From the NCBI RefSeq assembly GCF_000259275.1, contig NC_017735.1:558001-622000 (forward strand): 64,000 nt of DNA, in the 5' to 3' direction. This document shows, in pieces, positions 1 to 9,049 of this stretch (the first letter of the stretch is position 1; every line of letters starts with the position of its first letter). The position numbers and the translations under genes were made by a program. Origin of the DNA: Helicobacter cetorum MIT 99-5656 (lineage in GTDB: Bacteria > Campylobacterota > Campylobacteria > Campylobacterales > Helicobacteraceae). The notes under the pieces are model-generated. The model saw nothing but the letters and a program-made list of their open reading frames with translations, was not told the origin of the DNA and did not search any database.

Positions 1-81
1 GAAATTGATAATTTAGAGTGTGCTTCAATTTCTTTTCCTAAATTTCATACAATGCTTAATTCACTCAAACAAGGAAAATAA
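1..81 (+). CDS. aroA: 3-phosphoshikimate 1-carboxyvinyltransferase (EPSP synthase), C-terminal end only
   Basis: The first 26 codons of the window are open and end in TAA just before ispH. They read as the tail of AroA, including the CASISFPKF stretch typical of the last strand of EPSP synthases. The enzyme joins shikimate-3-phosphate and phosphoenolpyruvate in aromatic amino-acid synthesis. The aroA-ispH-rpsA order is the one I recall from H. pylori, which supports the call although only the tail is visible. The AAGGAAA that serves as the ispH ribosome site lies inside this tail. Confidence 0.75.
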   Translation, partial: EIDNLECASISFPKFHTMLNSLKQGK

Positions 82-82
82 C

Positions 83-907
83 ATGGAAATTAAAATGGCT
101 AAGGATTATGGTTTTTGCTTTGGTGTCAAACGAGCTATACAGATTGCTGAAAAAAATGAAAACAGCTTGATTTTTGGCTCACTCATTCACAATGCTAAAG
201 AAATCAATCGTTTAGAAAAAAACTTCAATGTAAAAATTGAAGAAGACCCTAAAAAAATCTCTAAAGACAAGAGCGTGATTATCAGAACCCATGGCATTCC
301 TAAACAAGACTTAGAATATTTGAAAAATAAGGGGATAAAAATCACTGATGCGACTTGCCCATATGTGATTAAACCCCAACAAATTGTAGAATCTATGAGT
401 AAAGAAGGTTATCAAATCGTGCTTTTTGGAGATATTAACCACCCTGAAGTTAAGGGCGTGATTAGTTATGCCACTAATCAAACTCTAGTGATTAACTCTT
501 TAGAAGAATTGCAAGAAAAAAAGTTACAACGAAAAGTGGCTTTAGTCTCTCAAACCACCAAACAAACCCCAAAACTCTTACAAATCGCTTCTTATCTCAT
601 TGAAAGATGCCCTGAAGTGCGTATTTTTAATACGATTTGTAACGCTACTTCACACAATCAAAAAGCTGCTTTAGATTTGAGTAAAGAAGTGGATATTATG
701 ATAGTCGTAGGTGGCAAAGCTTCTTCAAACACCAAACAACTCTTAAATATTGCTAAACAGCATTGTAAGGACAGCTACCTGGTAGAAGATGAAAGCGAAT
801 TAAAAATAGAATGGTTTAAGGATAAAACCTTATGCGGCATTACGGCTGGGGCTTCTACGCCTGATTGGATTATAGAAAATGTCAAGCAAAAAGTTAGCAC
901 ATTCTAA
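83..907 (+). CDS. ispH: 4-hydroxy-3-methylbut-2-enyl diphosphate reductase
   Basis: IspH (LytB) is the last enzyme of the non-mevalonate isoprenoid pathway. It reduces HMBPP to IPP and DMAPP with an iron-sulfur cluster. The three cluster cysteines are visible in their usual contexts: GFCFGVKRA near residue 12, DATCPYV near 96, and NTICNATSHNQ near 193. I start at the ATG at 83 (MEIKMAKDYGFCF, 274 aa) because AAGGAAA precedes it and the length fits Helicobacter IspH. The longer open frame back to 20 only reads through the aroA tail. The gene follows aroA with one base between stop and start, so the two are probably co-transcribed. Confidence 0.95.
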   Translation: MEIKMAKDYGFCFGVKRAIQIAEKNENSLIFGSLIHNAKEINRLEKNFNVKIEEDPKKISKDKSVIIRTHGIPKQDLEYLKNKGIKITDATCPYVIKPQQIVESMSKEGYQIVLFGDINHPEVKGVISYATNQTLVINSLEELQEKKLQRKVALVSQTTKQTPKLLQIASYLIERCPEVRIFNTICNATSHNQKAALDLSKEVDIMIVVGGKASSNTKQLLNIAKQHCKDSYLVEDESELKIEWFKDKTLCGITAGASTPDWIIENVKQKVSTF

Positions 908-979
908 GCAAATTTGGTATTTTTCTTAAAAAATACACTAAATTTTGGTTTTTAAACGATTTTATAAGCCAAAAAAAGA

Positions 980-985
980 TAGAAT
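980..985 (+). promoter_or_regulatory. Possible -10 box upstream of rpsA
   Basis: TAGAAT lies 37 bases before the rpsA start in an AT-rich spacer, which matches the Helicobacter sigma-80 -10 element. TATAAT at 1005-1010 is another candidate but would give an almost leaderless message. AAGGC at 1012-1016 is the likely ribosome site. This was judged by eye only. Confidence 0.4.
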
Positions 986-1021
986 ACCCCAAGGATTTTA
1001 TATTTATAATTAAGGCAATCA

Positions 1022-2683
1022 ATGAGCAAGGCAACAGATTATCAGAACTTTACTGACGAGGAGGTAGATTTCGCAACACTCTTAGAACAGGAAGAAGAAG
1101 CCCTAGAAAAAGGCACTATTAAAGAAGGGCTAATTGTTTCAATCAATGAAAATGATGGTTACGCCATGGTTAGTGTCGGAGGCAAAACAGAAGGTCGCTT
1201 GTCCTTGGGTGAGATTACAGATGCAGATGGTCGTTTGATGTATCAAAAAAACGACCCTATTATGGTGCATGTGTCTGAGAGAGGTGAGCGTCCTAGTGTT
1301 TCTTATAAAAAGGCTATCGCCCAGCAAAAAATTCAAGCTAAAATTGAAGAATTAGGCGAAAGTTATGAAAACGCAGTCATTGAAGGTAAGGTTGTAGGGA
1401 AGAATAAGGGGGGCTACATTGTGGATTCTCAAGGCATTGAGTATTTTCTCTCTCGCTCACATTCTTCTCTAAGAAACGATGGCAACCACATAGGCAAGCG
1501 TATCAAGGCTTGTATCATTCGTGTGGATAAAGAAAACCACTCTATCGCCATTTCTCGCAAGCGTTTCTTTGAAGTCAATGATAAGCGTCAGCTTGAGATT
1601 TCTAAAGAATTGTTAGAAGCTACAGAGCCTGTTTTGGGGATTGTAAGACAGATTACCCCCTTTGGAGTTTTTGTAGAAGCTAAGGGCATTGAAGGTTTAG
1701 TCCATTACTCTGAAATCAGCCATAAAGGGCCGGTGAATCCTGAGAAGTATTATAAGGAAGGCGATGAAATCTATGTCAAAGCCATTGCTTATGATGAAGA
1801 AAAAAGACGCCTTTCATTATCTGTGAAAGCAACTACAGAAGATCCGTGGGAAGAAATCCAGGATAAGTTAAAACCCGGTTATGCTATTAAGGTTGTGGTA
1901 AGCAATATTGAAAACTATGGGGTTTTTGTGGATATCGGTAATGATATTGAGGGCTTTTTGCATGTTTCTGAAATCTCTTGGGATAAAAATGTTAGCCATC
2001 CTAACAATTATCTCAGCGTAGGACAAGAAATTGATGTGAAAATCATTGAAATTGATTCTAAAAACCGCCGTTTAAGAGTCTCTTTAAAACAGCTTACTAA
2101 CAGACCCTTTGATGTTTTTGAAACTAAACATCAAGTGGGTGATGTTTTAGAGGGGAAAGTTGCTACTTTAACTGATTTTGGAGCATTTTTAAATTTAGGT
2201 GGTATAGATGGATTGCTCCATAACCACGATGCTTTTTGGGATAAAGACAAAAAGTGTAAAGACCACTATAAAGTTGGCGATGTTATCAAGGTAAAAATTC
2301 TTAAAATCAACAAGAAAGATAGAAAAGTCTCTTTGAGTGCAAAGTATTTAATGCCTTCGCCCACAGAAGAGTTCGCTCAAAAGCATAAAGTAGATGACAT
2401 CATTAAGGGCAAAGTGGTTGGCATTAAGGATTTTGGTGTCTTTATTCATACCGATGGTATTGATGTATTGATTAAAAATGAAGACCTAAGCCCCTTGAAA
2501 AAAGATGAAGTTGGAATGGGTCAAGAAATCACTTGTGTAATCGTTGCGATTGAAAAGTCTAACAACAAAGTGCGTGCTTCTGTGCATCGTCTAGAACGCA
2601 AAAAAGAAAAAGAAGAATTGCAAGCATTCAATGCAAGCGATGATAAGATGACTCTAGGCGATATTCTTAAAGAAAAACTTTAA
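1022..2683 (+). CDS. rpsA: 30S ribosomal protein S1
   Basis: S1 binds mRNA on the 30S subunit and helps start translation of messages with weak ribosome sites. The 553-residue protein is a chain of about six S1/OB-fold repeats. The repeating signature is visible several times (for example ITPFGVFVEAKGIEGLVH, NYGVFVDIGNDIEGFLH, DFGAFLNLGGIDGLLH, DFGVFIHTDGIDVLI), with KNRRLRVSLK-type strand ends between. The N-terminal 30 residues are acidic and lie outside the repeats. The length fits epsilonproteobacterial S1. The gene sits between ispH and a small membrane protein, an order I recall from H. pylori. Confidence 0.97.
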   Translation: MSKATDYQNFTDEEVDFATLLEQEEEALEKGTIKEGLIVSINENDGYAMVSVGGKTEGRLSLGEITDADGRLMYQKNDPIMVHVSERGERPSVSYKKAIAQQKIQAKIEELGESYENAVIEGKVVGKNKGGYIVDSQGIEYFLSRSHSSLRNDGNHIGKRIKACIIRVDKENHSIAISRKRFFEVNDKRQLEISKELLEATEPVLGIVRQITPFGVFVEAKGIEGLVHYSEISHKGPVNPEKYYKEGDEIYVKAIAYDEEKRRLSLSVKATTEDPWEEIQDKLKPGYAIKVVVSNIENYGVFVDIGNDIEGFLHVSEISWDKNVSHPNNYLSVGQEIDVKIIEIDSKNRRLRVSLKQLTNRPFDVFETKHQVGDVLEGKVATLTDFGAFLNLGGIDGLLHNHDAFWDKDKKCKDHYKVGDVIKVKILKINKKDRKVSLSAKYLMPSPTEEFAQKHKVDDIIKGKVVGIKDFGVFIHTDGIDVLIKNEDLSPLKKDEVGMGQEITCVIVAIEKSNNKVRASVHRLERKKEKEELQAFNASDDKMTLGDILKEKL

Positions 2684-2698
2684 AAGCATTAAAAAAGT

Positions 2699-3163
2699 AT
2701 GAGATTTAAAACAATTTTTGTTTTTATCTCTCTAGCTATTGCTCTTGGCACTCTAGCTTATTTATTCCTAAGCCTAGAAAAAGAAATACCTGCTGTTTCT
2801 CGTATAGATGAAAGTAAATCTAAGACAGAAAGTAGTCATGGTATTCGCTTAGAAGAAACCCACGATGATACTCTCTCCCAAAACTTTGATACACAAGAGT
2901 CAACAAATTATCCTGTTGTTGAGCATCATTTTGAAGTTTCCTTTGAAAAAAAGGATTTCAAATACTCAAAACTCATCATTAAAGACTTAGAAAAATACCA
3001 ATTCTTATGCTTAAAAGAAATCTTAAAACAAGAAAAAATTGATTATGCCTACGATAACACCCCAAACCAATCTAATCTCATCATCTATTTAGATGAGTCT
3101 AAGCGTGAAAGCTTTTTAGATGACCTAGACTATTACAAAATACGCTATCATGCCATTCCATAA
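2699..3163 (+). CDS. Small membrane-anchored protein of unknown function
   Basis: The 154-residue protein starts with a single hydrophobic segment (about residues 5-25, FVFISLAIALGTLAYLFLSL) preceded by MRFK. This looks like an uncleaved signal anchor with the remainder in the periplasm. A charged, serine-rich linker follows (about 30-70), then a small folded part from about 75 (FEVSFEKKDFKYSKLIIKD). I see no catalytic motif. It lies 15 bases after rpsA and 18 before serA on the same strand, so it is probably in the same operon. A protein of this size occupies this position in H. pylori as far as I recall. No function can be inferred. Confidence 0.8.
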   Translation: MRFKTIFVFISLAIALGTLAYLFLSLEKEIPAVSRIDESKSKTESSHGIRLEETHDDTLSQNFDTQESTNYPVVEHHFEVSFEKKDFKYSKLIIKDLEKYQFLCLKEILKQEKIDYAYDNTPNQSNLIIYLDESKRESFLDDLDYYKIRYHAIP

Positions 3164-3181
3164 AGTCTCAGAGGAATTTTT

Positions 3182-4756
3182 ATGTATCAAGTAGCCATTT
3201 GTGACCCCATCCATGCTAAAGGTGTTCAAATCTTAGAAGCTCAAAAAGATATTGTTTTACATGATTATTCTGCATGTCCTAAAACAGAGCTTTTAGAAAA
3301 ACTTATTCCTATGGACGCTCTTATTACTCGCAGTATGACCCCTATTACAAGCGAATTTTTAAAGCCCTTAAACAATTTAAAATCCATTGTAAGAGCGGGT
3401 GTGGGCGTAGATAATATTGATTTAGAAAGCTGTTCTCAAAAAGGCATTGTGGTAATGAATATTCCTACTGCTAACACCATTGCTGCAGTAGAATTAACTA
3501 TGGCACATATCATTAATGCAGTGCGGACATTCCCTAGTGCTAATGAACAAATCAAAAACCAAAGATTATGGAAACGAGAAGATTGGTATGGCACAGAATT
3601 AAAGGGTAAAAAACTAGGTATTATTGGCTTTGGAAATATTGGCTCTAGGGTTGGCATTAGAGCCAGGGCCTTTGAAATGGAAGTTCTAGCCTATGACCCT
3701 TATATCCCTTCTTCAAAAGCCACTGACTTGGGGGCGATTTATACAAAAAATTTTGAAGATATTTTACAATGCGATATTATCACTATCCATACCCCTAAAA
3801 ATGAAGAAACCATTAACATGATAGGTGCTAAAGAAATTGAACGCATGAAAAAAGGGGTTGTCTTAATCAATTGCGCTAGGGGTGGGCTTTATAACGAAGA
3901 CGCCCTTTATGAAGCCCTAGAGACCAAAAAAGTGCGTTGGCTTGGCATTGATGTCTTTTCTAAAGAACCTGGCATTCATAACAAGCTCTTAGACTTACCT
4001 AATGTCTATGCAACCCCTCATATTGGTGCTAACACTCTAGAGTCTCAAGAAGAAATTTCCAAACAAGCCGCACAAGGAGTTATGGAGTCTTTAAGGGGTT
4101 CAAGCCATCCGCATGCTCTCAATTTGCCTATGCAAGTTTTTGAACCCAGCATGAAAGCTTACTTGAATTTAGCTCAAAAATTAGGCTATTTTTCTAGTCA
4201 AATCCATAAAGGCGTGTGCCATAAAATTGAGCTTAGTCTTTGTGGAGAGATTAGCAAACATCAAGATGCACTTGTGGCTTTTATGCTCGTAGGCGTGTTA
4301 AAACCTATTGTAGGGGATAAAATCAATTATATTAACGCCCCCTTTGTGGCAAAAGAAAGGGGTATTGAAATCCAAGTTACTCTCAAAGAAAGCGCATCGC
4401 CTTATAAAAACATGCTCTCTTTAACTTTAAATGCAACCAATGGCACAATGAGTGTGAGTGGCACCGTGTTTGAAGAAGATATTTTAAAGCTCACTAATAT
4501 TAATGGTTTTGATATTGATATAGAACCAAAGGGTAAAATGCTTTTGTTTAGAAACACGGACATTCCAGGTGTTATTGGAAGTGTAGGGAATGTATTTGCT
4601 AGACATAGTATCAATATTGCTGATTTTCGTTTGGGACGCAACGCACAAAAAGAAGCCCTAGCACTTATTATTGTAGATGAAGAAGTTTCTTTGGAAGTTT
4701 TAGAAGAGCTTAAAAACATTCCTGCATGCTTAAGCGTTCATCATGTTATCATCTAA
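3182..4756 (+). CDS. serA: D-3-phosphoglycerate dehydrogenase
   Basis: SerA oxidises 3-phosphoglycerate with NAD+ in the first step of serine synthesis. The 524-residue protein has the long-type layout. A catalytic/NAD-binding part covers residues 1 to about 310, with the Rossmann motif GFGNIGSRVG, the substrate arginine in NCARGGLYNEDAL, and the catalytic histidine in TPHIGANT. An intervening domain follows, and a C-terminal ACT domain starts from about 450 (PGVIGSVGNVFARHSINIADF), which in the family binds serine as feedback inhibitor. The ATG follows AGAGGAA. It is followed by ubiD after 12 bases. Confidence 0.97.
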   Translation: MYQVAICDPIHAKGVQILEAQKDIVLHDYSACPKTELLEKLIPMDALITRSMTPITSEFLKPLNNLKSIVRAGVGVDNIDLESCSQKGIVVMNIPTANTIAAVELTMAHIINAVRTFPSANEQIKNQRLWKREDWYGTELKGKKLGIIGFGNIGSRVGIRARAFEMEVLAYDPYIPSSKATDLGAIYTKNFEDILQCDIITIHTPKNEETINMIGAKEIERMKKGVVLINCARGGLYNEDALYEALETKKVRWLGIDVFSKEPGIHNKLLDLPNVYATPHIGANTLESQEEISKQAAQGVMESLRGSSHPHALNLPMQVFEPSMKAYLNLAQKLGYFSSQIHKGVCHKIELSLCGEISKHQDALVAFMLVGVLKPIVGDKINYINAPFVAKERGIEIQVTLKESASPYKNMLSLTLNATNGTMSVSGTVFEEDILKLTNINGFDIDIEPKGKMLLFRNTDIPGVIGSVGNVFARHSINIADFRLGRNAQKEALALIIVDEEVSLEVLEELKNIPACLSVHHVII

Positions 4757-4768
4757 GGTTATTGAAGA

Positions 4769-6622
4769 GTGCGAGATTTTTTAGAGCTTTTAAAAGAGCA
4801 TGATGAATTAGAAATCATTGATACTCCCCTTGATGTGGAGCTAGAAATCGCTCATCTAGCCTACATAGAAGCTAAAAAACCTAATGGGGGAAAAGCCCTA
4901 TTATTTAATCGCCCCATAAAAAAAGTCAACAACCAAACAAAAGCGTTTGATATGCCTATTTTAATGAATGCTTTTGGTTCGTTTAAACGCTTGGAGCTTT
5001 TATTAAAAACCCCTATAGAGAGCTTGCAACAACGCATGCAAGCTTTCTTACATTTTAATGCCCCTAAAAATCTTACTGAGAGTTTAAAGGCTTTAAAAGA
5101 CTTATGGACTTTAAGGCACATTTTTCCTAAAAAAACCACTCGCCCTAGAAATCTTATTATCAAACAAAATGAAGAGGTCAATTTATTTGATTTGCCTATT
5201 TTAAAAACTTGGGAAAAAGATGGTGGGGCATTCATCACTATGGGACAAGTCTATACCCAAAGCCTAGATAATAAGAAAAAGAATTTAGGCATGTATCGCT
5301 TACAAGTCTATGATAAAAATCATTTAGGCTTGCATTGGCAAATCCATAAAGACTCTCAACTCTTTTTCCACGAATACGCTAAAGCTAAAGTAAAAATGCC
5401 TGTGAGTATCGCCATTGGAGGGGATTTGCTCTACACATGGTGTGCTACAGCCCCCTTACCCTACGGGATTTATGAGTTAATGCTCTATGGATTTATTAGA
5501 GAGAAAAAAGCACAAGTTATGCCGTGTTTGAGTAATTCTTTGAGCGTGCCAAAAGATTGTGATATTGTGATAGAAGGGTTTGTGGATTGTGAAAAATTAG
5601 AGCTTGAAGGGCCTTTTGGAGACCATACCGGCTATTACACCCCCATTGAGCCTTACCCTATCTTAGAAGTTAAAACCATTAGTTACAAAAAAGACGCTAT
5701 TTACTTAGCCACCGTAGTGGGTAAGCCCCCTTTAGAAGACAAATACATGGGGTATTTAACAGAACGCTTGTTTTTGCCCTTGCTTAAAACAAACACGCCA
5801 AGTCTCATTGATTATTACATGCCAGAAAATGGGGCTTTTCATAATTTAATTTTAGCTCAAATAAGCACACACTACAACGCCCATGCCAAGCAAATCATGC
5901 ATGCTTTTTGGGGTGTGGGGCAAATGAGTTTTGTCAAACATGCAATTTTTGTGAATATTGACGCTCCAAATTTAAGAGACACTAACGCTATTATTGAGTA
6001 TATCTTAAAAAATTTCTCTACCCAAAAGGTGCTAATCTCTCAAGGCGTGTGTGATGCATTAGATCACGCAAGCCCTGAATATGCTATGGGGGGCAAACTT
6101 GGTATTGATGCGACAACTAAAAGCGATACCCCCTATCCTACGCTTTTAAACGATGATTCATTACTAAGGCTTTTACAAGATAAAATGCCTAGCATTATTC
6201 TTTTGAAGCAATATTATACGCACACTAACAATCCCATTTGTGTAATTAGCGTAGAGAAGAAAGATAAAAGTATCATTGAACTAAGTAAAAACTTGCTAGG
6301 TTTTGAAGAGTATTTACGCATTGTGGTATTTGTAGAGCATAATAGCAATGATTTAAACAACCCCTACATGTTATTATGGCGTGTAACTAACAATATTGAC
6401 GCACAGCGTGATATTCTCATCTCTAAGCATTGTTTTTTTATAGACGCTACAAATAAAGGTATCATGGATAAGCATTTTAGAGAATGGCCCTTAGAGACTG
6501 ATTGCTCCATAGAAGTCATAGAAAGCTTGAAAAATAAAGGGCTTTTAAAAGATTTTGAAAACTTAAATCAAAATTTTCATCTCACGCACTCTTTTAGCAC
6601 GCATAAGGAAGAGCTATGTTAG
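4769..6622 (+). CDS. ubiD: UbiD family decarboxylase (menaquinone/ubiquinone pathway type)
   Basis: This is a prenylated-FMN-dependent decarboxylase. The start is GTG at 4769, giving 617 residues. UbiD landmarks are visible: GPFGDHTGYYTPIEPYPILE near 280-300 contains the family's prenyl-FMN-binding and catalytic region (the ExxFGDHxG type), and VVGKPPLEDKYMGYLTERLF follows. Helicobacter uses menaquinone through the futalosine route, so the substrate is likely a quinone precursor, but the sequence alone does not prove this. The 3' end overlaps the next gene by 7 bases, so translation is probably coupled. Confidence 0.9.
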   Translation: MRDFLELLKEHDELEIIDTPLDVELEIAHLAYIEAKKPNGGKALLFNRPIKKVNNQTKAFDMPILMNAFGSFKRLELLLKTPIESLQQRMQAFLHFNAPKNLTESLKALKDLWTLRHIFPKKTTRPRNLIIKQNEEVNLFDLPILKTWEKDGGAFITMGQVYTQSLDNKKKNLGMYRLQVYDKNHLGLHWQIHKDSQLFFHEYAKAKVKMPVSIAIGGDLLYTWCATAPLPYGIYELMLYGFIREKKAQVMPCLSNSLSVPKDCDIVIEGFVDCEKLELEGPFGDHTGYYTPIEPYPILEVKTISYKKDAIYLATVVGKPPLEDKYMGYLTERLFLPLLKTNTPSLIDYYMPENGAFHNLILAQISTHYNAHAKQIMHAFWGVGQMSFVKHAIFVNIDAPNLRDTNAIIEYILKNFSTQKVLISQGVCDALDHASPEYAMGGKLGIDATTKSDTPYPTLLNDDSLLRLLQDKMPSIILLKQYYTHTNNPICVISVEKKDKSIIELSKNLLGFEEYLRIVVFVEHNSNDLNNPYMLLWRVTNNIDAQRDILISKHCFFIDATNKGIMDKHFREWPLETDCSIEVIESLKNKGLLKDFENLNQNFHLTHSFSTHKEELC

Positions 6623-7284
6623 ATTATAAGCAAAGAATTGACACTCTAATTTCTACGATAGAAAAAGCTCGCATAGCCTATTCAAGACACCATATCGTTC
6701 AAATAGTGGCTATTTCAAAAAACGCTTCCATAGAAGCCATTCAAAATTACTATAATTGCTCTCAAAGGGCTTTTGGAGAAAATAAAGTTCAAGATTTAAA
6801 AATTAAAATGCAAAATTTAGAGCATTTGCCCCTTGAATGGCACATGGTAGGCTCTTTACAAGAGAATAAAATCAACACCCTTTTGAGTTTAAAACCAGCC
6901 CTTTTACATTCTCTAGACTCTTTAAAACTTGCTTTAAGCATAGAAAAGCGTTGTGAAAAACTAGGCGTTACTTTAAACTCCCTTTTACAAGTTAATAGCG
7001 CATATGAAGAGAGTAAAAGCGGAGTCATGCCAGAAGAGACACTTGAAACTTATGCTCAAATTAAAGAGTCTTGCAAGCATATCAAATTAAAAGGGCTTAT
7101 GTGTATAGGAGCTCACAGCAACGATGAAAAAAAGATTGAAAAATCCTTTGTTATTACTAAAAAACTTTTTGATAATTTAAAAGGAGCAACTATTCTTTCA
7201 ATGGGCATGAGCAGTGATTTTGAATTAGCGATTGCTTGTGGGGCTAATCTTTTAAGGATTGGCTCTCATTTATTTAAAGAGTAA
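6616..7284 (+). CDS. YggS/PROSC-type pyridoxal-phosphate homeostasis protein
   Basis: This is a fold-type III PLP-binding protein that in the family balances free PLP and has no known catalytic role. The 222 residues include the PLP lysine context IVQIVAISKNAS near residue 35, FGENKVQD near 55, WHMVGSLQENK near 75, and a phosphate-binding end LSMGMSSDFELAIACGANLLRIGSHLF. The start overlaps ubiD. The protein is complete and of usual length for the epsilon branch. Confidence 0.92.
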   Translation: MLDYKQRIDTLISTIEKARIAYSRHHIVQIVAISKNASIEAIQNYYNCSQRAFGENKVQDLKIKMQNLEHLPLEWHMVGSLQENKINTLLSLKPALLHSLDSLKLALSIEKRCEKLGVTLNSLLQVNSAYEESKSGVMPEETLETYAQIKESCKHIKLKGLMCIGAHSNDEKKIEKSFVITKKLFDNLKGATILSMGMSSDFELAIACGANLLRIGSHLFKE

Positions 7285-7285
7285 G

Positions 7286-8032
7286 ATGTTAGAAGCTTAT
7301 ACGCTTAAAATTGGGGCTGTTTTTATCTCTGATGCACATTTTTTACCTAAAAGCTCTCATTTAATGGATTTGCTTAGAGAACTTTTACAAACTAAACCCC
7401 CACAAGTCTTTTTTATGGGCGATATTTTTCATGTGCTTGTGGGCTACTTACCCCTAGACAATACCGAAAAAGAAATCATTGGTTTAATCAATGCGTTAAG
7501 CCAAATTTCACAAGTCTTTTACTTTGAAGGCAACCATGATTTTTCTATGCGTTTTGTTCTTAGTCCTAGCGTGATTGTCTTTGAACGCAAGCACCAGCCC
7601 GCATTATTTCAATGCAATGACAAACGCTTTCTACTAGCCCATGGGGATTTGTTTATCACTAAAGCGTATGAATTTTATATCACGCAACTCACTTCCACTT
7701 GGGCGAGATTTTTTTTAAGTTGTCTGAACTTAATGAGTTTTAAAACCTTATACCCCCTTTTAAAAAAACTCATCTATAAAAAACCCATTCGCCTTTGGGA
7801 GCTAGAGCCAACAAAACTACAATCCTTTATTCAACAACGCCTAAAAGCCTATCAAAACTATATCACACAAAAAGGTCTTAAAGGAATTGATGGCATTATA
7901 GAAGGGCATTTTCATATCAAAAGAGACAAAAGAAGTCCCTTAAATACGCCTATTTATTACCCCCTACCTTCTTTTTATTATCAACAAAGCATTTTTAGGG
8001 TATCATCAAAGGATTTAGAACGATTACAATAA
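7286..8032 (+). CDS. Calcineurin-like metallophosphoesterase (LpxH-like UDP-2,3-diacylglucosamine hydrolase)
   Basis: All five metallophosphoesterase motifs are present in order: SDAHF near residue 15, MGDIFH near 45, EGNHDF near 85, AHGD near 120, and GHFH near 205. This matches the LpxH class, which removes UMP from UDP-2,3-diacylglucosamine in lipid A synthesis at the inner face of the membrane. The residues do not rule out another phosphoesterase role. I start at ATG 7286 (248 aa), two bases after the upstream gene's stop. A TTG at 7259 would extend the protein by nine residues into yggS and looks less likely. The gene lies 19 bases ahead of cheV. Confidence 0.82.
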   Translation: MLEAYTLKIGAVFISDAHFLPKSSHLMDLLRELLQTKPPQVFFMGDIFHVLVGYLPLDNTEKEIIGLINALSQISQVFYFEGNHDFSMRFVLSPSVIVFERKHQPALFQCNDKRFLLAHGDLFITKAYEFYITQLTSTWARFFLSCLNLMSFKTLYPLLKKLIYKKPIRLWELEPTKLQSFIQQRLKAYQNYITQKGLKGIDGIIEGHFHIKRDKRSPLNTPIYYPLPSFYYQQSIFRVSSKDLERLQ

Positions 8033-8051
8033 TAAGGGGTTACCCAAGGTT

Positions 8052-8990
8052 ATGGCGGATAAAACAGCTAACGCTTTGAGATTGAGCGAAATAGAATTAG
8101 TGGATTTTCGTATTTATGGTGTCCAAAATGGCGTTCCTTACGAGGGTATTTATGGCATTAATGTCGCAAAGGTTCAAGAAATCATTCCTATGCCTACCAT
8201 TTTTGAATATCCCACCAATTTGGATTACATTATTGGCGTGTTTGATTTACGCTCCACGATTATTCCGCTAATAGACCTATCTAAGTGGATAGGAGTTATT
8301 CCTGACAGAAACAAGGAAAACGAAAAAATTGTCATTATTACTGAATTTAATAATATTAAAATGGGCTTTTTAGTTCATTCAGCTAGACGCATTAGACGCA
8401 TTAGTTGGAAAGATGTAGAGCCTGCAACTTTTAGTGCATCAAATAACATCAGCAAAGAGAATATTACCGGCACCACACGCATTGAAAACGACCAAACCTT
8501 GCTGATTTTAGATTTAGAAAGTATTTTAGATGATTTAGGACTAAATAATGACTCTAAGAATGCTAAGGATTTTACCCCTAAACAGCGTTTTGAGGGCGAT
8601 GTATTATTTTTAGATGATAGCAAGACTGCTAGAAAAACTTTAAAAACCCATTTAAACAAATTAGGTTTTAACATTACTGAAGCCGTAGATGGAGAAGATG
8701 GGTTAGACAAGCTAGAAAAATTATCTAAGCAATATGGCAATGAGTTAAGAAAGCACTTGAAGTTCATCATTTCTGATGTAGAAATGCCTAAAATGGATGG
8801 CTATCACTTCTTGTTTAAACTCCAAGAAGACCCAAGATTTGCTAATATTCCTGTGATTTTTAATTCTTCCATTTGTGATAGTTATAGCGCTGAGAAGGCT
8901 AAAGAAATGGGTGCTGCGGCGTATTTGGTCAAATTTGATGTAGAAAAATTTACGGAAGAAATTTCTAGGATTTTAAACCAGAATGCTTAA
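8052..8990 (+). CDS. cheV: CheV-type chemotaxis coupling protein (CheW domain plus receiver domain)
   Basis: CheV proteins couple chemoreceptors to CheA and carry a phosphorylatable receiver. Residues about 20-165 form a CheW-like domain (YGINVAKVQEII, YIIGVFDLRSTIIPLIDL). From about 185 there is a receiver domain with the acidic pair in VLFLDDSKTARKT, the phospho-acceptor aspartate in FIISDVEMPKMDGYHF, and the conserved lysine in YLVKFD. It heads a cheV-cheA-cheW cluster. H. pylori has three CheV paralogues, and this position corresponds to the one next to cheA (cheV3 from memory). Confidence 0.93.
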   Translation: MADKTANALRLSEIELVDFRIYGVQNGVPYEGIYGINVAKVQEIIPMPTIFEYPTNLDYIIGVFDLRSTIIPLIDLSKWIGVIPDRNKENEKIVIITEFNNIKMGFLVHSARRIRRISWKDVEPATFSASNNISKENITGTTRIENDQTLLILDLESILDDLGLNNDSKNAKDFTPKQRFEGDVLFLDDSKTARKTLKTHLNKLGFNITEAVDGEDGLDKLEKLSKQYGNELRKHLKFIISDVEMPKMDGYHFLFKLQEDPRFANIPVIFNSSICDSYSAEKAKEMGAAAYLVKFDVEKFTEEISRILNQNA

Positions 8991-9049
8991 TTTTTTTCAC
9001 AAACATTGTAAAATACTTTTATCTCAAATGCTAAAAAAGGGTTCTTAAT